NCBI RefSeq assembly: GCF_022631375.1
Contig: NZ_JALBGC010000006.1
Location: forward strand, 186,001-250,000
Origin: Hymenobacter cyanobacteriorum
GTDB lineage: Bacteria > Bacteroidota > Bacteroidia > Cytophagales > Hymenobacteraceae
Length of the DNA stretch: 64,000 nucleotides
Direction: 5' to 3'
In this document: piece after piece, positions 58,363 through 64,000 of the stretch
Layout: the number at the start of each line of letters is the position of its first letter
Numbering within the stretch: the stretch's first letter is position 1
Notes under the pieces: generated by a model
Seen by the model: only the letters and a program-made list of their open reading frames with translations
Database searches by the model: none
Told to the model about the DNA's origin: nothing
Made by a program: the position numbers and the translations under genes

Positions 58363-58836
58363 ATGAATAAGGTGTGGTTACAAAAAGCTGCTTACACGCG
58401 CATCCTGGAAGAAACCATTCGCAAGATGCCTTGTGAGACGGGGGGTATTTTGATGGGCTACTGGGGCAACACTGGCGAAGCAGTTGTTACGGCCATCATC
58501 GGTCCTGGTCCTAAGGCGGTTCATAAAAGGACGAGTTTCGTGCCCGATTATGAATACGATAAAAAAGCAATAAGCCGGCACTACGAGCAGTCTGGTTTCA
58601 CCGAAACGTACCTTGGAGACTGGCATACGCATCCTTATGCAGCAGCCTATTTGAGCGAGCAAGACAAAAAGACCCTCAAGAAAATTGCCGATTTTGAACC
58701 GGCTCGCTTAGTAAAGCCGCTCATGATGATTTTAGGGACGCAGCCGTTTAACCTTGGCGCCTGGGCTCACACGTACACGAAACGCCGGTGTATGAGAAAA
58801 CCCTCGATAGTGCCGTGCAGCATTGAACTCTACTGA
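58363..58836 (+). CDS. JAB/JAMM isopeptidase (CBASS Cap3-like)
   Basis: 157 aa, a complete JAMM metalloprotease: E25 in MPCETGGILMG, H88 and H90 in GDWHTHPYAAAYLSEQDKK, S98 and D101 (HxHPx6SxxD). Size is that of Cap3-type deconjugases. It starts 4 bp after the E2-E1 stop and completes a three-gene operon. It probably removes or matures the protein conjugated by the upstream enzyme. Confidence 0.92.
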   Translation: MNKVWLQKAAYTRILEETIRKMPCETGGILMGYWGNTGEAVVTAIIGPGPKAVHKRTSFVPDYEYDKKAISRHYEQSGFTETYLGDWHTHPYAAAYLSEQDKKTLKKIADFEPARLVKPLMMILGTQPFNLGAWAHTYTKRRCMRKPSIVPCSIELY

Positions 58837-58879
58837 GGGGATTGGGCACGATATGAAAGGGCTGCTATTATAAATAGCG

Positions 58880-59468
58880 GCCCTTTTGTGTAAAACCGTT
58901 CTTGCAATGCAACAATTGTTCGACGTTAAGGTCGACCTGTTCCGAGTGCTGAAAGGCCCCCGCAAAGTCAAGCAGTAGCCTGGGTCCGAATGCCAGCCGA
59001 CGTTTCCACTTCGGCGCAGCGGATGGCCTGCTCCATTTTCCCGGTGGTGAATGCCTGCGCCTGTTATTGCCGCTTGCGCAGGGTGCGGGCAATGCCATCC
59101 ATCACAAAGCTGGTGAGCCTTGCGGATGGCAGCCAGGTGCTGCTTGATTGTAGCCAGCACATGTGGCTCGGTGAGCGGTTGCTGACCCTTGTTTTTTTCT
59201 GACTGGCCCCCACTGCTGGTCTGAGTTTCTCCGCGGCCAAGTGCACGAGGTTATAGGGGAGAGTATCCACGTCGGCGGGCACCGCAAGCAAGCTGTGCTG
59301 CTTGCAGAAGGTCACGTAGCTTTTCATATCCGAGGTGTATTGCGCTCGTAGCTCTGGTAGCGGCTTGCTTTTGGGTGGAATATGCTGAGCAATCTGAATT
59401 GGCACTTCCCAAAACCCAGCGTTATTTTTACCGACCACTTTCCGACTCAAATCCATTTTATGACCCAA
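58880..59468 (-). pseudogene. Tyrosine recombinase/integrase remnant
   Basis: Pieces in three frames give the SAM-like N-terminal domain LRAQYTSDMKSYVTFCKQHSLLAVPADVDTLPYNLVHLAAEKL, then HVLATIKQHLAAIRKAHQL, then VMDGIARTLRKRQ and RLLLDFAGAFQHSEQVDLNVEQL, in correct order for a phage-type integrase. At least two frameshifts and loss of the catalytic C-terminus show it is dead. It marks the former boundary of the island carrying the E2-E1/JAB operon. Confidence 0.75.
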
Positions 59469-60386
59469 CGCTACCTTCTGCCATTTCTATTCCTCCTCAT
59501 AAGCATCCCCGCGCTGGCCCAGCGGCCCAAGCCAGCGGCCGTGAGCCTGCCGCCGGCCGACACCGTGTATTTCGACCGCGACTGGGAGCGCACCGAAACC
59601 CTGGAGGAGGTAGCCTATGCCCGGATTGCGCACCACGACGCGGTGGGTAAAGCCATAGGAACCGTGCGCAACTATTATTACCCCTCGTGGAAGAAACAGT
59701 GGGAAGGCAAGCTGGCCAGCGAAGGCCCCGACAAACCCACGGGCATTTGCTGCGGCTGGCACCAAAACGGCCAGCCCAGCTTTCGCGGCACCTACGTAAA
59801 CGGCCAGCAGCAGGCGGACTACAAGAGCTGGCGCGAAGACGGCCGTGAAATCAAGTGCCGCTCGGTGATGCAGGACGCGCTGCCGCTGAGCAATGCCACC
59901 ATTCATTGCAGCAACTGCATGCACACCAGCCGCAAGGTGTTCACGGTGGATATTCCCGACGGCACGGTGGGCATTGTTTACAAGCTCGACGTGCGCGACG
60001 AGGGGCAGCCGCCGGTGTCGTGGTCCACGGCGCTGGCCGTGGCCGCCGTGGTGGGCAGCGGCGGGACGGCCGCCCCGGCCCTGCTGGGTACCGCGGCCTC
60101 GGCCCTGACCAGGCAGGGCAATAACGCCCCGCCCACGGTCAGCACCAAGTGCCACTGGTACATCACCGCCGACCCGGCCGCCGCCGACCAGTTTCTGGCC
60201 ACCAAAGGCACCATTGCGAACGCCCAGGCCTGCCTGCGCGCCGCGTTGAATACGCCCCAGGAAACCCGGCCCATTACCCTGCCGCCCGGCACCCGCCAGC
60301 TGTTCGTGTGCGTGAACAACGATAACTACACCACCGACGCGACGGCCACGCTGAGCGTGACGGCGCTGGTGCAGGCGTGCAAGTAG
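59460..60386 (+). CDS. Secreted protein with YwqK/MORN-like segment
   Basis: 308 aa (ATG 59460). Signal peptide (1-21, ALAQ), then KKQWEGKLASEGPDKPTGICCGWHQNGQPSFRGTYVNGQQQADYKSWREDG, a YwqK/MORN-like repeat (WHxNGQxxxxGxYxxGxxxG). It then has a Cys-containing beta region and a C-terminal domain with FVCVNNDNYTTDATATLSVTAL. It is exported; function unknown. The start overlaps the integrase remnant by 9 bp. Confidence 0.65.
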   Translation: MTQRYLLPFLFLLISIPALAQRPKPAAVSLPPADTVYFDRDWERTETLEEVAYARIAHHDAVGKAIGTVRNYYYPSWKKQWEGKLASEGPDKPTGICCGWHQNGQPSFRGTYVNGQQQADYKSWREDGREIKCRSVMQDALPLSNATIHCSNCMHTSRKVFTVDIPDGTVGIVYKLDVRDEGQPPVSWSTALAVAAVVGSGGTAAPALLGTAASALTRQGNNAPPTVSTKCHWYITADPAAADQFLATKGTIANAQACLRAALNTPQETRPITLPPGTRQLFVCVNNDNYTTDATATLSVTALVQACK

Positions 60387-60391
60387 GCAGG

Positions 60392-61165
60392 CTAATCCAT
60401 TGCCTCACGGCCGAGCAGCTTCCGCACCCAGCTGCGCAGGGCATAGATTCGGGAGTTGAGGTAGCACTCGTGGCAGTGGCGGAAGCTCCACAAGCAATCC
60501 ACCGTATCCGTGAACAGGTGGAACAGAATGCCCACGGCGACAATCTGCGTGGCGGGCAGCAGGAGCAGCAAGGCGTACACCGGTACAGCGTAAAAGGAGT
60601 GCAGCGGATGATACCCAATGCTGCAGCGCCGTGGTTCGAAGATGGGTTTGGCCAGCAGGTGGTCCAGGTCAATGAACATCGTGGCCAGCAGAATCAGGTA
60701 AGCCGTTTGCCACATCAAGGGAAAAAACACCAGCGCCAACACGGCCGGGAAAGCAAAGTGCAGGCTGTAGTGCACCAGCGTCTGGGCGCTAAATAATTTG
60801 AATGGCTGGCGTGGCTGGCGCGGTATCGTGGGCTGGGTGAAGCGGGCCGCGGTATCGTGGGCTGTTGCTTTGGCATACCGGCTGCCCAGCTTCCCCTCCG
60901 GCTCCAGTTTCGCTCCGGGCGCGTGGTCCCGCGTGCTCACGACCCGGGGCCGCACTTTCGTCGTTACCGGCCGTTGCGGGATGGTGGGCGAATCGTGGGC
61001 GGTGCCGGCCGTCACCGTGTCGAAGCGCTGTGTCGGCAGCGGGAGGTGGTACCCGGCGGTAGTGGGGAATTTCGGGACTACAACAGCCGAGCGACAACCG
61101 GCCAATACCAGGGCCAAACTGGCGGCAGTAGACAAAATGAGGCGAAAAACAGGCAATCGGGGCAT
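60392..61165 (-). CDS. Lipoprotein with C-terminal DUF6122 membrane domain
   Basis: 257 aa. N-terminal signal with lipobox (LALVLAGCRS), a long Thr/Arg-rich disordered region (about 30-135), then a DUF6122 domain (about 140-240) with DLDHLLAKPIFEPRRCS, YHPLHSFYAV and FHLFTDTVDC. It resembles the stand-alone DUF6122 protein at 11153-11467. It sits next to a copper-oxidase remnant, as the other copy sits beside the copper ATPase operon, which ties the family to copper loci. Confidence 0.68.
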   Translation of the reverse strand: MPRLPVFRLILSTAASLALVLAGCRSAVVVPKFPTTAGYHLPLPTQRFDTVTAGTAHDSPTIPQRPVTTKVRPRVVSTRDHAPGAKLEPEGKLGSRYAKATAHDTAARFTQPTIPRQPRQPFKLFSAQTLVHYSLHFAFPAVLALVFFPLMWQTAYLILLATMFIDLDHLLAKPIFEPRRCSIGYHPLHSFYAVPVYALLLLLPATQIVAVGILFHLFTDTVDCLWSFRHCHECYLNSRIYALRSWVRKLLGREAMD

Positions 61166-61185
61166 TACTTACCTTCAAGCTGCCG

Positions 61186-62143
61186 TTAATAGTGCAAGGT
61201 GAGGCCCGCGCCCCAGCCGTACTGGTTGTCGTAGTTGGTGCTGAGCGAGGCGTACTTGCTCACCATGTAGCGGAAGCCGAGCGTGAACTCGCGGTCGGTA
61301 TTGCCGCGGATGTCCATGAAGACGTTGTTGCTCAAAGGGATGTCGCGGCGCTCCAGCTGCGCCCGCAACTGGCCGGTGAGGTCGGTGCGCAGCTCGGCGC
61401 GCACGAGTAGGGGTAGCAGGTAGTACACGCCGACTTCGGCCTGGCGGCGGAAGTTGCGGTTGTTCTCCGCCGTGCGGCGGTTGCCGCCCTCGGTGTCGGA
61501 GGTCGAGCGCAGGGTTTTGTTGTCGCGCAGGTCGTAGCCCACGAAGGCGGCCAGGAACTGCCGCTTGTCGAGGTAGCGCAGCAGGTGGGTTTCGGTTTCG
61601 TAGTTGCCCTGGTAATTTAGCCGGCCCTCAAATTCGAGGGCGTTTTTGTTGTTGGAGAGGTTGGCTTCCAGGAAGCTGCCCTGCGAATGCACCGCCAAAT
61701 CGGCCCAGGGGTAGAGTTTGTTATCCTCGCGCTTGAGGTGGCGGTAGCCCGTGCGGGCGTACTCGTTCTGCGGGCTGCCCTCGTAGCTGATGACGCGGGC
61801 CATGCCCGACATCATGTGGTAGAGGGTGTGGCAGTGGAAAAACCAGTCCTGGTCCTCGTTGGCATCGAACTCGATGGTAATCTTGCCCATCGACTGAATA
61901 TCGAAGGTGTGCTTCATGGGCGAGTACGCGCCCTGGGCATTCACGAGGCGAAAAAAGTGCCCGTGCAGGTGCAGCGGGTGGCGCATCATGGTCATGTTCT
62001 GGAAGACCATGCGCACGTTTTCGCCCTTGCGGATGGGAATGTTGTCGGACTCGGACAGGGTTTTGTTGTCGAACGACCAGACGTAGCGCAGCATGTTGCC
62101 GGTCAGGCTGAGGTGGATTTCGCGCCACTGCTTCGTCGAGTCC
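61186..62143 (-). pseudogene. Multicopper oxidase C-terminus fused to CopB-like beta-barrel, truncated by Tn3
   Basis: The frame has HPLHLHGHFFRLVNAQGAYSPMKHT and WFFHCHTLYHMMSGMARV, the HxH and HCHxxxHxxxxM copper ligands of the last cupredoxin domain. A beta-barrel region of about 180 residues (GRLNYQGNYETETHLLRYLD...FTLGFRYMVSKYASLSTNYDN) follows and ends in Tyr, like CopB outer-membrane proteins. Upstream coding (STKQWREIHLSLTGN) is cut at 62143 by the transposon end. An internal ATG at 62094 could still give a shortened product. Confidence 0.82.
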
Positions 62144-62181
62144 GGGGTTCTCGTTACAACGGGGCGAAAAATTACGCTAAG
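62144..62181. mobile_element. 38-bp Tn3-family terminal inverted repeat
   Basis: It begins GGGGTTCTCGTTACAACGGG and ends TTACGCTAAG, the classic GGGG...CGCTAAG form and 38-bp length of Tn3 ends. The outer GGGG faces the interrupted oxidase gene. It marks the transposon boundary. Confidence 0.85.
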
Positions 62182-64000
62182 CTGTTGCCGCCGTCGGCGT
62201 GACTGCCTGCCTGGGATGGCGCAAGGGGCGTAAGCCGTTGCGGAGCAAGGTTTCCTGCTCGGCGAAGGTGTATTTACCCAGCCGGTTGATATGCTCGAAG
62301 CGGGCCGGGGATAGATGGGCCATGTCCTCGTCTTGCATGGGGTAGCCTTCGGCCCGCAGCTGGGTAATTACTTCCTGCATATAGACGGTGTTCCAGACGA
62401 CCACAGCATTGGTGAGCAGGTTGAGGCAGCCGACGACCTCCTGCTGGGCTTCTTCCTGCTTGCGGCGCAGCACCCCGTCACCGCCGAACCAGAGCCAGCT
62501 GCGCAGCGCGTGCAGCTGCTCGCCTTTGTTGAGCTGGGTGTTGATTTTGCGGCGCAGGGGCTGGTGCAGCAGGTAGCGCAGGATGAAAATGGTTTTGACC
62601 AGCCGCCCGTATTCCTGCAAGCCGTAGGTGAGCTGGTGCTGCCGGGGGTAGGCCTGCAGCTTGCGGATAAATAAGGAGGCCGTCACGTAGCCGAGCTTCA
62701 GCGAGCCGGCGACGCGCACCAGTTCTTCCCAGTGGCGGGCTAGGTAGTCGGGATTTACCTGCCCGGTAAACTTGAGGGCCGGGTAGGCCACGTCGAGCCC
62801 CTTGACTTTGCTCAGCTTCTGGTCGCCGATGTCGCGCAGGCGGGGCGTGAATTCAAGGCCCAGCAAGTCAAAAAGGGCAAAAACCAGGTCGGTGTAGCCA
62901 GCCGTGTCGGTGGTGTGCTCCAGGATTTCGAGTTCCGTTTCGTTGCCCAGTATTTCGTCCAGCACGTAGGTCGCGTCGCGCTCGGTGGCGGCGATGACCC
63001 GGCTGCCGTATTGGGCGTACTGGTCGGCCGTGTGCGTATAAAACGTGACGCCGCGGCCGTAGCCGAAGTACTTGGGCAGGGCCCGGGCGTTGCGCACGGC
63101 CCCGGAGACTGGAAAACGCTGGCCGTCGGATGATGACAAGGTGCCGTTGCCCCAGGAAGTAGCCAGCCACTGCCGGTGCTGGTAATTGACCAGTTGGGTG
63201 GTCGCCGGGCGCAGCGTTTCCTCGCGCAGGCAGCTGCGTGCTGTCCACCACAGCGCCTGGTAGTCAAGGCCGGTGCTCTGGGCCATGTCGGTGAGCGGAA
63301 TCGTGCAGCCCAAAGCCAGCAGGCTGGCGTAGCGCAACGTGGCGTGCTGCGCTTGGCGCGGAGCCTGGCCCTCTAACGGGTGCAGCTGGGCGGCAAATTG
63401 GGTCCAGCCGTCCACTTCCACCAGCAGGTCGGTGAGCTCGACGCGCGGCAATCGCCGGGTAATTTCCTCCTGCAAGGCCGTGACCGATGCCGGCAACTCT
63501 TCGGCCTGCAGGCGGGGCACGACGAGGCGGCCGGCTTCCTCGTCAAGGTAGCTCCCGTGGCCACTGCCGAGCAGGGCCTCCACCTGGGGCAGCAGCTCCT
63601 GTAACTCGGCGATACGCTGGGCAATCCGCTCGACGGGCTGCGCGGGCAAGCTGAGTTGCTGGCAGGCGTCGGCCCGCACGGTTGCCCATTCGCCGGCCGG
63701 GAGCAGGTAACTTTCCAACGGCGCGTACTGGCGCGAGTCGGGCAGGTACACATCGCCTGAGCGCAGCCGCTCCCGGAGTGTTGTAAGCACGCCCAGCTCG
63801 TAGGCTTGACGGTGGCCACCCGGGGCATCCGCCGTTTCGGCGGCCCGCACGAACCGGGTCCAGGTGGGTGTCATAAAGGCCTGCGGCACATCGTCCGGCA
63901 GCTTGCGCCGCCGGCCCGCCTGTAGGTCGGCCACCAGCGCAAGGGCCTGCGCAAAGTCATCGCCCTGGTAGGCGTGGGCAAAGTGCAGCTGCGCGAGCAG
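62177..64000 (-). CDS. tnpA: Tn3-family transposase, N-terminus outside the window
   Basis: 607 C-terminal residues are visible and the frame is open at the right edge. SSSDGQRFPVSGAVRNARALPKYFGYGRGVTFYTHTADQYAQYGSRVI and EHTTDTAGYTDLVFALFDLLG carry the first two catalytic Asp residues. The third acidic residue is probably in LNKGEQLHALRSWLWFGGDG. The end LVKTIFILRYLLHQPLRRKI...NRLGKYTFAEQETLLRNGLRPLR is typical of Tn3 transposases. Normal length is near 1000 aa. The gene ends inside its own 38-bp terminal repeat. Confidence 0.93.
   Translation of the reverse strand: MLAQLHFAHAYQGDDFAQALALVADLQAGRRRKLPDDVPQAFMTPTWTRFVRAAETADAPGGHRQAYELGVLTTLRERLRSGDVYLPDSRQYAPLESYLLPAGEWATVRADACQQLSLPAQPVERIAQRIAELQELLPQVEALLGSGHGSYLDEEAGRLVVPRLQAEELPASVTALQEEITRRLPRVELTDLLVEVDGWTQFAAQLHPLEGQAPRQAQHATLRYASLLALGCTIPLTDMAQSTGLDYQALWWTARSCLREETLRPATTQLVNYQHRQWLATSWGNGTLSSSDGQRFPVSGAVRNARALPKYFGYGRGVTFYTHTADQYAQYGSRVIAATERDATYVLDEILGNETELEILEHTTDTAGYTDLVFALFDLLGLEFTPRLRDIGDQKLSKVKGLDVAYPALKFTGQVNPDYLARHWEELVRVAGSLKLGYVTASLFIRKLQAYPRQHQLTYGLQEYGRLVKTIFILRYLLHQPLRRKINTQLNKGEQLHALRSWLWFGGDGVLRRKQEEAQQEVVGCLNLLTNAVVVWNTVYMQEVITQLRAEGYPMQDEDMAHLSPARFEHINRLGKYTFAEQETLLRNGLRPLRHPRQAVTPTAATA

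Overview
The window is high-GC DNA from a member of the Bacteroidota, most likely Hymenobacter or a close relative in the Cytophagales. The evidence is two proteins with C-terminal T9SS (Por) sorting domains, a DUF6122 pair, HYC_CC_PP-like and DUF4396 copper-locus proteins, -7 boxes of the TAnnTTTG type and a MobV relaxase. The density of replication, partition and mobilisation genes, many of them broken, says this is a large composite plasmid or a chromosomal island built from several plasmids.

Layout. (1) 1-12.9 kb is a copper/heavy-metal resistance region. A leftward block carries a TolC-like outer-membrane factor, a small membrane protein, an RND adaptor, two heavy-metal-binding-domain proteins, a DUF305 lipoprotein, a 43-aa Cys-containing membrane peptide and a His-rich protein. 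A rightward block carries a Cu(I) P1B-ATPase, a cupredoxin, an AraC regulator with a CxxC metal-sensor-like N-terminus, a second DUF305 lipoprotein, DUF6122 and DUF4396. (2) 13.0-17.1 kb holds a restriction-endonuclease-like gene and a compact three-gene cassette around a DUF4209 protein with a HEPN-type RNxxxH motif, a candidate defence module. It is followed by a hipBA locus whose hipA is cut by a 112-bp MITE. (3) 17.9-24.2 kb holds two T9SS-exported proteins. (4) 24.3-46.4 kb is the plasmid core. It has three Rep_3 initiators with origin-like sequence (two with iteron arrays), a RepL-like initiator, a live parA/parB-like pair and a decayed second copy, two MobV genes (one truncated), a UvrD-like helicase with an in-frame stop, several rep remnants, and seven arrays of a 9-bp repeat that look like centromere sites. 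(5) 46.4-54.5 kb holds toxin-antitoxin-like modules, including a split HipB-HipS-HipT system, XRE and CopG-like regulators with clear palindromic operators, and lineage-specific small proteins. (6) 54.8-58.8 kb is an island with an XRE repressor and ImmA/IrrE protease divergent from a DUF1508 protein, an E2-E1 fusion enzyme (CBASS Cap2-like) and a JAB/JAMM protease (Cap3-like). (7) 58.9-64 kb has a decayed tyrosine recombinase, a secreted protein, a DUF6122 lipoprotein, and a multicopper-oxidase/CopB-like gene truncated by a Tn3-family transposon that runs off the window.

Most notable are: the E2-E1/JAB operon with no CD-NTase, whose first gene ends in a glycine; the 9-bp repeat arrays, which sit at matching positions in the live and dead par loci, including inside the parB-like reading frame; the DUF4209/HEPN cassette; and the tripartite Hip system with three operator palindromes at equal 41-bp spacing. 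No tRNA, rRNA or CRISPR array was seen.
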